From Mesorhizobium sp. M7A.F.Ca.US.008.03.1.1 (GTDB lineage Bacteria > Pseudomonadota > Alphaproteobacteria > Rhizobiales > Rhizobiaceae): 64,000 nucleotides of DNA. Below the pieces are notes generated by a model, which had not been told where the DNA came from, made no database searches, and worked only from the letters and a program-made list of their open reading frames with translations. Positions 42,580-51,068 of the stretch are shown one piece after another. Both the position numbers and the translations under genes were made by a program. Location: assembly GCF_003997495.1 (NCBI RefSeq), contig NZ_RZRU01000013.1:101556-165555 (forward strand), in the 5' to 3' direction. Numbering within the stretch: position 1 is the stretch's first letter; each line of letters opens with the position of its first letter.

Positions 42580-43443
42580 ATGATTGGCCGCGATGCATTG
42601 AAGCTGCGCGTCGTTCTGCCGATCCTCGGCACACTCGCCTTGCTGCCGTCGAACGCGCAGGCGCAAGGCGCCGGCCTTGGCGCGGCGGGAGAACTGGTCG
42701 ACCCCGACATTCTGCGCGTCTGCGCCGATCCCTCGAATATGCCCTTCACCGACAAGAGCGGCGAAGGCTTCGAAAACAAGCTGGCCGAGCTGGTTGCCGC
42801 GAAAACCGGGCGCAAGTCCGTCTCCTACACCTGGTTTCCAACGATCACCGGCTTCGTGCGCAATACGCTGGGGGCCAACCGATGCGACATCATCATGGGC
42901 TATGCCCAAGGCGACGAGCTGGTGCAGAACACCAACGCCTACTATCGCTCCGCCTATGTACTGGTGCATCCGAAAAGCAACGATATGGAGGGGGTGGAAA
43001 CGATCGAGGATCCCAGACTCACGGGCAAGACGATCGGCGTCGTTGAAAGCACGCCGCCAACCGCCAACATGGCCGCCAACAAGCTTCTGCGGACCGCCAA
43101 GATCTATCCGCTTGCGGTGGATACGCGCGTCACCCCATCCATGGGGGAGGTCATGATCAAGGACATGCTGGCACACAAGATCGATGCGGCGGTGCTGTGG
43201 GGACCGATGGCAGGTTACTATGCCAAGGAACTCGGAGCTGACGTGACGATCGTCCCACTGGTGAAGGAAAAAACCGGCTCGCGCATGTCTTACCGCATCA
43301 CCATGGGCGTACGTCCGTCCGACCAGGAATGGAAGCGGACGCTCAACCGGGTGATCAGGGAAAACCAGGCGGAGATCACCAGGATCCTGCTGAGCTACAA
43401 CGTGCCGCTGATCGACGAACACGACAACCTGATTACCCAATGA
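42580..43443 (+). CDS. xoxJ: XoxJ periplasmic binding-protein-like
   Basis: 287 residues from ATG 42580 with a signal peptide (about 1-28, SNAQAQG). It has the solute-binding family 3 fold: LRVCADPSNMPFTDKSGEGFENKLAEL and DIIMGYAQGDELVQNTNAYYRSAYVL. XoxJ/MxaJ proteins are thought to help activate or assemble the methanol dehydrogenase. It overlaps the next gene by 4 bases (ATGA). Confidence 0.92.
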   Translation: MIGRDALKLRVVLPILGTLALLPSNAQAQGAGLGAAGELVDPDILRVCADPSNMPFTDKSGEGFENKLAELVAAKTGRKSVSYTWFPTITGFVRNTLGANRCDIIMGYAQGDELVQNTNAYYRSAYVLVHPKSNDMEGVETIEDPRLTGKTIGVVESTPPTANMAANKLLRTAKIYPLAVDTRVTPSMGEVMIKDMLAHKIDAAVLWGPMAGYYAKELGADVTIVPLVKEKTGSRMSYRITMGVRPSDQEWKRTLNRVIRENQAEITRILLSYNVPLIDEHDNLITQ

Positions 43444-44000
43444 ATGGAAGGGAGACTATTTTCTTGCTGGTCGCCGCGAACCTTCTGGGTCTGACCGAGC
43501 CGACATGGGCCGGCGATGTCGCCGAACCCAGCGGTTTCCGGATGGACGACTATCGGGCGCCGGTGCCGCGGACGCTGCAAGGCGCCAGAGTGGTGACGAC
43601 GGTGGAAGCGGAAGCGTTGTGGCGAGCGAAAAAGGCGATCTTCTTCGACGTGATGCCGAACACGCCCAAGCCGGCCAATTTGCCGGCAGGAACGATATGG
43701 AGAGACAAGGTCAGAAAGGACATTCCAGGCAGCACATGGCTGGCCAATGTGGGATACGGCGCTATTTCGCAGGAGACCGCCAGCTATTTTCGCCAAGGCC
43801 TCGCGGCCAAGGCCGGGACGGACAAGTCGCGCGCGATTCTGTTCTACTGCATGACGAATTGCTGGATGTCGTGGAATGCGGCGAAACGGGCCGTCCAGTG
43901 GGGCTACAGTTCAGTAATCTGGTATCCGCTCGGCGCTGATGGGTGGGAAGATGCAAACCTTCCACTGGAGGAAAAGAAACCCTACGCCACGAACAATTGA
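43440..44000 (+). CDS. PQQ-associated CXXCW-motif rhodanese-like protein
   Basis: 186 residues from ATG 43440, overlapping the xoxJ stop. Signal peptide about 1-24 (PTWAGDV). It has the rhodanese-like fold with the family Cys-Trp motif; here the spacing reads C-M-T-N-C-W (Cys 137, Cys 141, Trp 142). FFDVMPNTPKPANLPAGTIW lies earlier. These proteins accompany quinoproteins and are presumably periplasmic; the reaction is not known to me. Confidence 0.85.
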   Translation: MNGRETIFLLVAANLLGLTEPTWAGDVAEPSGFRMDDYRAPVPRTLQGARVVTTVEAEALWRAKKAIFFDVMPNTPKPANLPAGTIWRDKVRKDIPGSTWLANVGYGAISQETASYFRQGLAAKAGTDKSRAILFYCMTNCWMSWNAAKRAVQWGYSSVIWYPLGADGWEDANLPLEEKKPYATNN

Positions 44001-44166
44001 AATAAGGACTGCAATTATTCTCGATAGTTTGTTTTCAATTTTTCAAAGCCTATTGTTTCATTTGTCCATTTTGAGACTTGATGGACGAGCCATTGCGTCG
44101 GTGCCCTGCAATGGTTGACTAACGACAGGATCGGTCCCTTCGGGCTGGTATAAGAGGAGAAATGTC

Positions 44167-44262
44167 ATGAAGAAGAACTGGAAAAAACCGACCATGTGTC
44201 AGGTTGCCGCTGGCTTCGAAATTTCACGGTATCTGCCTGCTGAAATTACTCCCAAGAAGTAG
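44167..44262 (+). CDS. pqqA: PQQ precursor peptide
   Basis: 31 residues, too short for a normal length cut-off. It reads MKKNWKKPTMCQVAAGFEIS then RYLPAEITPKK; Glu 18 and Tyr 22 in the E-I-S-R-Y pattern are the two residues joined by PqqE to make PQQ. GAGGAGA lies 8 bases upstream. The upstream region 44001-44166 is intergenic and must carry the pqq promoter; no convincing -35/-10 pair at normal spacing was found. A short out-of-frame ATGTCATGA sits at 44162. Confidence 0.95.
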   Translation: MKKNWKKPTMCQVAAGFEISRYLPAEITPKK

Positions 44263-44272
44263 GCCGCAGAGG

Positions 44273-44300
44273 TGCGCGTCCCTGGCGACAGGGGCGCGCA
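44273..44300 (+). terminator. GNRA-capped hairpin between pqqA and pqqB
   Basis: TGCGCGTCCCTG (44273-44284) pairs with CAGGGGCGCGCA (44289-44300) over 12 bp including one G-U pair, closed by a GCGA tetraloop. It starts 10 bases after the pqqA stop and no T-run follows. It could let pqqA be expressed above pqqBCDE by partial termination or by protecting the pqqA mRNA. Confidence 0.75.
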
Positions 44301-44415
44301 TCCCCTCGCCGCATGGGATTTTCGTGAAAGATTTTGACGCACGCAAAGCGCGCGAAGCGTTTTTTGTGACTGCAAAGTGCCTGCAGGTCAGAGAAGCCGG
44401 CGCGCGGGCATTTTC

Positions 44416-45354
44416 ATGCATTTGAGGATCATCGGATCGGCGGCGGGCGGCGGCTTTCCGCAATGGAACTGCAACTACCGTCTGAGTCGTGCGGCTCGCG
44501 CTGGCATGGCGAGCGTGCATTCACGGACCCAGTCAAGTGTCGCCGCCTCGCCGGATGGGTTGGGTTGGGTTCTTTTCAATGCCTCGCCCGACATCCGCCA
44601 GCAAATCGCTGCAACACCTGAATTGCAGCCCGCGCGCGATGCGCCGCTGCGCTCGACGCCTATTCGCGCGGTGGTGCTGACCAATGCCGATGTCGATCAT
44701 ATCGCCGGACTGCTCAGCCTGCGCGAGCGGCAGCCTTTCGCCATCTATGCAACGGCGCAGGTTCTGGCGACGCTGGAGGCGAATTCGATTTTCAACGTTC
44801 TCGATCCAGCGCTTGTGCCGCGGCGCATCCTGCCGCCGGCGAAAGAATTGGCCATCTGCGACGCAGAAGGCCGCGAGACCGGCGTAGTGATCGAGCCCTT
44901 TCCCGTGCCCGGGAAGATAGCACTCTATCTGGAGGATAGAGACCATCCGGATGCCAATTTCAGCTCCGACACAGGTGACACGATCGGAGTCCGAATTGCC
45001 GGGATCGGCAGCCGCGGCTCCGTCTTCTATATCCCAGGCTGCGCGCGCATCGATGCGCGCTTACGCGCGCGTCTCACCGATGCCGCCTGTCTTTTGTTTG
45101 ACGGCACGGTCTATACCAACGACGAGATGATCGTCGCCGGCGTCGGTCAGAAAACCGGCGCGCGCATGGGGCATCTGGCGATCTCGGGAGAATTGGGTTC
45201 GATCGCCGGCTTGGCCGATGTGAAGGTCGGCCGTCGTGTCTTCGTCCACATCAACAACACCAATCCCATCCTTGACGAGAATTCCGCCGAGCACGCGGCG
45301 GTCAAGGCGGCAGGCTGGGAAATCGCAAGCGACGGTATGGAGATGGAATTTTGA
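44416..45354 (+). CDS. pqqB: PQQ biosynthesis protein PqqB
   Basis: 312 residues from ATG 44416; an upstream in-frame start at 44377 is not conserved-looking. Metallo-beta-lactamase fold: RIIGSAAGGGFPQWNCNY at the N-terminus and VVLTNADVDHIAGLLSLRE with the variant metal-site region. PqqB is reported to hydroxylate tyrosine in the precursor. It overlaps the pqqC TTG by 4 bases. Confidence 0.95.
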   Translation: MHLRIIGSAAGGGFPQWNCNYRLSRAARAGMASVHSRTQSSVAASPDGLGWVLFNASPDIRQQIAATPELQPARDAPLRSTPIRAVVLTNADVDHIAGLLSLRERQPFAIYATAQVLATLEANSIFNVLDPALVPRRILPPAKELAICDAEGRETGVVIEPFPVPGKIALYLEDRDHPDANFSSDTGDTIGVRIAGIGSRGSVFYIPGCARIDARLRARLTDAACLLFDGTVYTNDEMIVAGVGQKTGARMGHLAISGELGSIAGLADVKVGRRVFVHINNTNPILDENSAEHAAVKAAGWEIASDGMEMEF

Positions 45355-46109
45355 GCGACTTCCGCGATGCAGCCAAAGGCGGACTCTCCACGAGCGCTCT
45401 CGAAGCCGTATTGAGGCAGGTTGGCGCCGAGCGCTATCACAATCGCCACCCCTTTCACCACAGGATGACCAGCGGCGCGTTGTCGAAGGCGGAGATGAAG
45501 GCCTGGGCGCTGAACCGCTATTGCTATCAGGCGGTCATCCCGCGCAAGGATGCCATGATACTCGCGCATGCCGAGGATCCAGCGTTTCGCGCCGCGTGGC
45601 GCAAGCGGATCGAGGATCATGACGGCGAGGACGGCTGGAGCGGCGGTATCGCGCGCTGGCTGCATCTGGCAACTTCGCTCGGCCTGGACGCCGAGGCCGT
45701 GAAGAGCGAAAGGCTGGCACTGCCGGCGACGCGCTTCGCGGTGGGCGCTTACCTCTCCTTTTGCACAAACCGGACGCTGTTCGAGGCGGTCGCGTCCTCG
45801 CTGACCGAGATGTTCTCGCCACTCATCATCGGCGAGCGGGTGCCGGCAATGCTGGCCAAATACGACTACATCACCGAGGATACGCTGGCCTATTTCAGGC
45901 AACGGCCCGAACAGGCCTCGCGTGACGCCGGCTTCGCCCTCTCCTACGTGCTCAGCCACGCCGATACGGCGGAGCGCCAGCAGCAGGCAATCGACGCACT
46001 GGTGTTCAAATGCGATATACTCTGGGCCATGCTTGACGCGCTTCAACACGCCTATGGCGAGCAGGGAAACATACCGCCCGGCGCCTTCCAGCCCGAGGCA
46101 GCCCTATGA
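45351..46109 (+). CDS. pqqC: Pyrroloquinoline-quinone synthase
   Basis: 252 residues from TTG 45351, which overlaps the pqqB stop (TTGA). The TENA-like helical bundle is recognisable: YHNRHPFHHRMTSGALSK, WALNRYCYQAVIPRKDAMIL and RWLHLATSLGLD. PqqC does the final ring closure and eight-electron oxidation to PQQ. Length is the family norm. It overlaps pqqD by 4 bases. Confidence 0.95.
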   Translation: MSDFRDAAKGGLSTSALEAVLRQVGAERYHNRHPFHHRMTSGALSKAEMKAWALNRYCYQAVIPRKDAMILAHAEDPAFRAAWRKRIEDHDGEDGWSGGIARWLHLATSLGLDAEAVKSERLALPATRFAVGAYLSFCTNRTLFEAVASSLTEMFSPLIIGERVPAMLAKYDYITEDTLAYFRQRPEQASRDAGFALSYVLSHADTAERQQQAIDALVFKCDILWAMLDALQHAYGEQGNIPPGAFQPEAAL

Positions 46110-46402
46110 TGGCGCTGCGCGAAAGAGCCGTGGTGCAGCCGCGGTCGACACCTTCGCTGCCAAAGCACGTGCGCATACAATACGACGCCGTGCGGCAGGC
46201 ATTCGCCGTGCTTTCACCGGAAAAGATATTCTGGCCGAACGATGTCAGTCTCGACATATTGCGCCGCTGCGATGGACGGTCCACGGTCGGTGACATCATT
46301 GCCGGCCTTGCCGCGGATTATGAGGCTGAACAGGAGGCCGTGGCGACCGACGTCATCGCCTTCCTGCAGGAATGGTCGGACAAGTTGCTGGTGAGGCTAT
46401 GA
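46106..46402 (+). CDS. pqqD: PQQ peptide chaperone
   Basis: 98 residues. RRE-fold protein that binds PqqA and presents it to PqqE. The conserved tract HVRIQYDAVRQAFAVLSPEKI and DILRRCDGRSTVGDIIAGLA is present. Overlaps pqqE by 4 bases (ATGA), supporting joint translation; in some species these are fused, here they are separate. Confidence 0.93.
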   Translation: MMALRERAVVQPRSTPSLPKHVRIQYDAVRQAFAVLSPEKIFWPNDVSLDILRRCDGRSTVGDIIAGLAADYEAEQEAVATDVIAFLQEWSDKLLVRL

Positions 46403-47520
46403 GCACGCCCCTCCTCCCTCCAATCGGCATGCTGGCGGAACTGACGCATCGCTGCCCGCTGCAATGCCCTTATTGCTCCAATCCGCTCGAACTGCTGAAG
46501 GCCAATCGCGAACTCGACACAGAGACCTGGCTCGCCCTGTTCTCGGAGGCCGCCGATCTCGGAGTGCTCCAGGTTCATCTGTCCGGAGGCGAGCCGACAC
46601 TGCGCCGCGATCTTGAGCAATTGATCGCCGGGCTTGCGGGGCGCGGCGTCTACACCAATCTGATTACCGCGGGGGTTGGCATCGTCGAGGGCCGTATCGA
46701 GGCATTTGCCGAAGCCGGTCTCGACCATCTGCAACTGAGCTTTCAGGGCGCGCGGCCGGCAACAACCGATCGCATCGGCAACCACAAGGGCGCCCACGAA
46801 AAGAAGCTGGAAACGGCACGCCGCGCGCGCGCTGCCGGTCTGCCTCTTACCATCAACGCGCCGATCCATCGCCATAACATCGAGGAAGTGCCGGAATTCA
46901 TCGATCTCGCCCTTTCGCTGGGCGCGGAGAGGCTCGAGATCGCCAATGTGCAGTATGCCGGCTGGGCGTTGACCAATCGCGATCAACTGATGCCGGAGCG
47001 TGAAGCGGTCGACAGGCAGGCGGAGATCGTCGCGGAGGCACAGGAGCGGTTGGCCGGCATCATCAACATCGATTTTGTGACGCCGGACTATTTCGCGACC
47101 TATCCCAAGCCGTGCATGGGCGGCTGGGCGCGTGACGCCTTCATGGTGACGCCTGACGGCACCGTACTGCCCTGCCATGCCGCACAGACGATCCCGTCGC
47201 TCAGCTTCGAGCGTTTCGAACCACGCAGGCTGTCCTCGATCTGGGCCGATTCGCCGGCGTTCAATGCCTTTCGCGGCACTGACTGGATGCAGGAGCCGTG
47301 CCGCAACTGTGACCGGCGCGAGATCGACTGGGGCGGTTGCCGCTGTCAGGCGATGGCGATCGCGGGCGATGCCGCTGCAACGGACCCGGCTTGCGCGAAA
47401 TCGCCGATCCATGCTCGCATGGCAATGCTGATCGACGAAGCCAAGCGCATTGCCGCAGTTCCTTCGAGAGAAGAAACATTCGTCTACCGGCGGATCGGTG
47501 CCGTGACCGAATCCGCCTGA
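46399..47520 (+). CDS. pqqE: PqqA peptide cyclase, radical SAM
   Basis: 373 residues from ATG 46399. The radical SAM cluster CPLQCPYC has Cys 19, 23 and 26; the SPASM region has CHAAQTIPSLSF and CRNCDRREIDWGGCRCQA. PqqE forms the Glu-Tyr carbon-carbon bond in PqqA. It ends the pqqABCDE operon; the downstream gene is convergent 19 bases away with a short GAGAA/TTCTC stem between. Confidence 0.96.
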   Translation: MSTPLLPPIGMLAELTHRCPLQCPYCSNPLELLKANRELDTETWLALFSEAADLGVLQVHLSGGEPTLRRDLEQLIAGLAGRGVYTNLITAGVGIVEGRIEAFAEAGLDHLQLSFQGARPATTDRIGNHKGAHEKKLETARRARAAGLPLTINAPIHRHNIEEVPEFIDLALSLGAERLEIANVQYAGWALTNRDQLMPEREAVDRQAEIVAEAQERLAGIINIDFVTPDYFATYPKPCMGGWARDAFMVTPDGTVLPCHAAQTIPSLSFERFEPRRLSSIWADSPAFNAFRGTDWMQEPCRNCDRREIDWGGCRCQAMAIAGDAAATDPACAKSPIHARMAMLIDEAKRIAAVPSREETFVYRRIGAVTESA

Positions 47521-47539
47521 CCTGGCGAGAAAGCGCTTC

Positions 47540-48157
47540 TCACCCCCTCGGCAACACGCGTAGCGTCTGCTCGTCAAACAATGGCTCGTCCTGGCCGATG
47601 CGCACAAACAGCAGGCTGTGCCCCTCACCCGCCGGCACCTCGAAATACTGGATGCCGTCAGGCATTTCACCCCAGTCGCCGCAGGGCGGTTCGGGAACCT
47701 CGTCGGAGATGGCAAGCGCTTTCAGCTCTTTCGCATAGGCGGCGTCAGGGCTGAATGTGTAGCGTTTGACGCCGGCAGGCTCCGTGCCCTGCGTGTAAGG
47801 CGTCAGCACACAGCGGGCGCTGACGGCCTTGTCGGTCTTTTCCAGGAACAGGCGCTGCAAGGCAGCCTCTGCGGTTTCACCTGATATGATGTCGAACAGT
47901 TCGACGAGAGGATCGGCCGCGCCGCCATCACTGTATTTGACAGCAAGGGTGTTGCCAGTGAATTCGAAATGGATCTGGCGGAAGCCGAAGTCGCAGCGCT
48001 GCGCCCAGGCGGCCAGCCCGACATTTTTGTCCGTCAGCCTTTCCCAGACGCATTTATCGATGGGCGGGCGCGACGGCGCCGGTTCGTCCGCCACGGCGGA
48101 TGTCGTCGCGGATGCAAGCAGGGCGCTGGCCCAGACGATCGATCGCGCCCTATTCAT
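47540..48157 (-). CDS. Secreted hypothetical protein
   Basis: 205 residues with a signal peptide (about 1-23, SAVADEP). Mature chain has four Cys, in DKCVWERL, AQRCDFGF, SARCVLTP and EPPCGDWG, consistent with disulphides in the periplasm. I do not recognise the family. AGGATG precedes the ATG, and the start overlaps the end of the methyltransferase-like gene, so the two may be cotranscribed. Confidence 0.6.
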   Translation of the reverse strand: MNRARSIVWASALLASATTSAVADEPAPSRPPIDKCVWERLTDKNVGLAAWAQRCDFGFRQIHFEFTGNTLAVKYSDGGAADPLVELFDIISGETAEAALQRLFLEKTDKAVSARCVLTPYTQGTEPAGVKRYTFSPDAAYAKELKALAISDEVPEPPCGDWGEMPDGIQYFEVPAGEGHSLLFVRIGQDEPLFDEQTLRVLPRG

Positions 48158-48662
48158 CGCTGCATCCTGTCAAGGTAAAGGCGTCCCATGCGGAGCCGTC
48201 TGGATTGGCATTGGCGAAGTCGGCTCCTTCGGTAAAGGCCACGCCGAAATCCGGCAAGAGCAGCCCTGTCGGCGCCGGTGTCGCTTCGCGCGAATTCAAC
48301 TGCTCGGCGCCGCCGCCGGTCAAGGCATAGACCTGGCCCCTCCCGCCGAGATCATCGGTGATGAGATCGAGCAGCTGGCCATGCTTGCCACGCGCGGCCT
48401 GCAACTCGAGAAACCGCTTGGTCGCGTCGGTGCGCCGAACCTTGACGCCCAAATTTTCCAGAAAATCCGCGTCGTATCCGGCTCCGGATCCGACTTCCAA
48501 AATCTGGCCGCCTGTGCCGGCGATCGCCACCAGGCGCTTCAGCGATGCTTGCTCCCTCTCGTTGGGAACATGGCGCACGATGGCATCATATTGTTCCGCA
48601 TAATTCTCGTAAGCGCTGATCGTTTGACGGCCCTGTGCCAGAGCCTCCGATGACACACCCAT
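48150..48662 (-). CDS. Shortened class I SAM methyltransferase-like protein
   Basis: 170 residues from ATG 48662, preceded by GGGAGGAAAAG; in-frame starts at 48683 and 48692 are less likely. Motif I is clear (GGQILEVGSGAGYDADFLENLG) and the next strand (VKVRRTDATKRFLELQAARG). After LITDDLGG the sequence no longer looks like a methyltransferase: the expected motif IV-VI part is missing and the tail is Gly/Ala-rich. It is probably a degraded or internally deleted gene. Its stop overlaps the next start. Confidence 0.5.
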   Translation of the reverse strand: MGVSSEALAQGRQTISAYENYAEQYDAIVRHVPNEREQASLKRLVAIAGTGGQILEVGSGAGYDADFLENLGVKVRRTDATKRFLELQAARGKHGQLLDLITDDLGGRGQVYALTGGGAEQLNSREATPAPTGLLLPDFGVAFTEGADFANANPDGSAWDAFTLTGCSDE

Positions 48663-48749
48663 CTTTTCCTCCCATGAGTCCATGTCGGTCAAAGAGCCTT
48701 ACACTTTGCTCAGCGAATGCTGCCGGAGGAAGCGTGTCCATCGAGCAGT

Positions 48750-48955
48750 CCGATAATTCTCAGCCGCAACATCTACAGTGCCTTGCTGGTAAAGGGTCAA
48801 CTGATACAGCCATTCGAAGTCCTCGGCTCGGACGGCGACGGCTATTGGCTAGGCACCTGGAAAGCCGCCGCAACACACCGAAGATCAAGGTGTTCCGAGA
48901 CTGGGTGCTGGCCCAGACGGCAGACATCAGGGAGAGCGAAGCACGCCGGACCTGA
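48750..48955 (+). pseudogene. Remnant of a LysR-type regulator C-terminus
   Basis: One frame gives ILSRNIYSALLVKGQLIQPFE then GYWL, and a second frame continues PKIKVFRDWVLAQ to a TGA at 48953. Together this is the C-terminal end of a GcvA-like LysR effector domain (…G.L..PF….YWL….PKI..FRDWLL). The frame change near 48860 and absence of the N-terminal part show a decayed gene. It lies in the 301-base gap between two minus-strand genes. Confidence 0.6.
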
Positions 48956-48963
48956 CGGCTGTC

Positions 48964-50061
48964 TCAGTTGGCGTCGGCTACGGTCTGCCGTCCGCCGGCC
49001 CAGGCGCGCCATTGCCGTTCGTCGCCGTGGAAGACGTTGAGATCGATGCGGCCGGTAACGCCGTGCGACAGGCCAGAGCCGGAATACTGCCAGAACAGCC
49101 ATTTGCGGCCGGGATAGACCTTTGACGGATGCTGGGCCACGGCACGCAGCCAGAACGGATAGTCGAGGAATTCGCCCCTGAGATTGTCGCGGTAGAAATC
49201 GGGCGCGGTGTAGATGATGGGCCGCTGGCCGTAATGGCGCTCCAGCTTGTCCATGAACACCTGCATCTTTTCCAGCACCTTTTCGCGCGACGGCCGCCGC
49301 TTGCAGCTGGACTCGCCGTTCCACTCGACGTCGATCACCGGCGGCAGCGCGCCTTCGACCCTGGGCACGTTGCGGATGAACCAGTCCGCCTGCTCGCCCG
49401 CCGTGCGGCACCAGTAGAAGAAATGGTAGGCGCCGCGCTTCAAGCCGGCGGCGTCGGCGTTGCGCCAGTTTTTCATGAACATCGGATCGAGGTGGTCGCC
49501 ACCGTCGGTCGCCTTGATGTAGGCGAAGTTGGCGCCCTGGGCGCGCAGCTTGTCCCAGTTCACGTTGCCTTGCCAACGCGAGACATCGACGCCGTGCACT
49601 GCAAGGCGGCGAGGCGAAGCCTTGCCGAAATTGATAGGCTTGGCATCACGAAAACCGTAACGGGTTAGCGGCCCGGCAAGCATGGCTGGTGCCGCGCGGG
49701 TCAACAGCTTGGGCGGCGACACCAAGGCTGCCGGCTCGACCGGCAGTCCGCCGACATCAGGCACTTGGGGGTCGGGCACGTCGGGCGCGGCAAACACCCC
49801 CGTCTCTTCCTCCTCCGCCAAGCCGAACGGGCGCGTTTTTTCCCCCGGACCGTTGTCAGACATGGGAGCCAATCCGGCCCTTGCCGCCCTGTTACCCCTT
49901 GCCGCCGGAGCAGCGGCGATCGGTGCCGGCGGCCGGATCACGGAACTGGTGGTCTCGTTGGACGGTTTCTGCAAATCCAGCGCATCGACGCCGGCCGTCG
50001 ACGAGCAGCCGGCAAGGCATAGCGATGCTATCAAAAAACTGACGACGCCCGGAATCCGCAT
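48964..50061 (-). CDS. GH25 family lysozyme lipoprotein
   Basis: 365 residues. Lipobox L-A-G-C with Cys 19 gives a lipoprotein; residues 30-140 are a Pro/Ala-rich low-complexity linker. The GH25 muramidase domain runs from about 150: VHGVDVSRWQGNVNW, PPVIDVEWN and FWQYSGSGLSHGVTGRIDLNVF, with the catalytic acids in DVSRW and DVEW. It would cleave peptidoglycan in the periplasm or outer membrane. Monocistronic by spacing. Confidence 0.88.
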   Translation of the reverse strand: MRIPGVVSFLIASLCLAGCSSTAGVDALDLQKPSNETTSSVIRPPAPIAAAPAARGNRAARAGLAPMSDNGPGEKTRPFGLAEEEETGVFAAPDVPDPQVPDVGGLPVEPAALVSPPKLLTRAAPAMLAGPLTRYGFRDAKPINFGKASPRRLAVHGVDVSRWQGNVNWDKLRAQGANFAYIKATDGGDHLDPMFMKNWRNADAAGLKRGAYHFFYWCRTAGEQADWFIRNVPRVEGALPPVIDVEWNGESSCKRRPSREKVLEKMQVFMDKLERHYGQRPIIYTAPDFYRDNLRGEFLDYPFWLRAVAQHPSKVYPGRKWLFWQYSGSGLSHGVTGRIDLNVFHGDERQWRAWAGGRQTVADAN

Positions 50062-50209
50062 CTGGACCTGTACTCAAAACACAACAGACCGAGGGCAAAA
50101 CGACAGCCGACGGACAAACCGGATCAGTTATGAACGAGAAATTGCCAATAAAGTTTGAATCAAGTTTTTTTCGGCCATACCGCGTGCGGGTAAGCGCGAT
50201 GGAAACCGG

Positions 50210-50998
50210 CTAGGATTTTCTGAAAACGCCGATCATCGGCCCCAGATTCCAATAGTCGTCCTTGCGGCCGATGGCAGGCGCAAACAAACTTGCTATCGTG
50301 CCGTCGAGGAACAGCGCGTTGTCGCAGCCAAGCGCGTCGCGGAAAAGCCGGGCGAAGGCATGGAAGGTCACCGTGCCGTTCGAAATCGCAAAGACCGCGA
50401 CGCCGTCCTTTCGCACCCCGACACCGTCGCGGGTTTTCCGCGAAGTGCCGTCAGCCTGGAATTTCGGATGCAGCTTGCCGTCGATCACCAGCATCGGCCC
50501 CGATTGCGTCGCATAGTCGACGGTCGGGCGCCTCTTCACGAAATCCCGAGTGGCACGAACCGCGGCCTTACCGTCGCGCATGTAGAAAATGCCGTTCGGC
50601 TGCAGGGAAAAATTACCGCTTCCCGATCCCGTTTTCGCCGAGGCCATCTCCTGGCCACGCTCGACATAGAGACCGACCGGCGCGAGGTTCGGGTGATACA
50701 TGCCGGCATTGATGCCGAACAACATCGTGCGCCCGATCGCCTGTTGCGCGGCATGCAGATTGTGCAGCGACTGAAACGGCTTGCCCGCCGCATCCTTCCA
50801 GAACAGCTCGACCTGATATCGTTTCGGATCGACCTCGCAAACGAGATAGCTGGTCGCCTCGAAGGTGAAGTCCCGGCATGGCGGCAGTGAAGCGGCCCAC
50901 TGGCCAAATCCCATGCCAAATGCCGCCACCGACGGCAGTGCGCCCTTGGCCAACGCCAGCAGCAACGGCAGTGATTGCAGGAAGGTCAAAAAATCCAT
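50210..50998 (-). CDS. Phosphodiester glycosidase family protein
   Basis: 262 residues from ATG 50998; an upstream frame to 51112 overlaps uppP and is disfavoured. Hydrophobic N-terminus serves as signal anchor. The NAGPA-like domain is clear: TMLFGINAGMYHPNLAPVGLYVERG, NGIFYMRDG, DYATQSGPMLVIDGKLHPKF and NALFLDGTIASLFAP. These enzymes hydrolyse phosphodiester-linked sugars, perhaps in envelope polymers. Substrate unknown. Confidence 0.82.
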   Translation of the reverse strand: MDFLTFLQSLPLLLALAKGALPSVAAFGMGFGQWAASLPPCRDFTFEATSYLVCEVDPKRYQVELFWKDAAGKPFQSLHNLHAAQQAIGRTMLFGINAGMYHPNLAPVGLYVERGQEMASAKTGSGSGNFSLQPNGIFYMRDGKAAVRATRDFVKRRPTVDYATQSGPMLVIDGKLHPKFQADGTSRKTRDGVGVRKDGVAVFAISNGTVTFHAFARLFRDALGCDNALFLDGTIASLFAPAIGRKDDYWNLGPMIGVFRKS

Positions 50999-51068
50999 GT
51001 GCGTACCGGAATCGAAGTTCGAGTTCGGTACGGATATAGCCCGTTTCAAGCGATACTGTGGAACTGCC

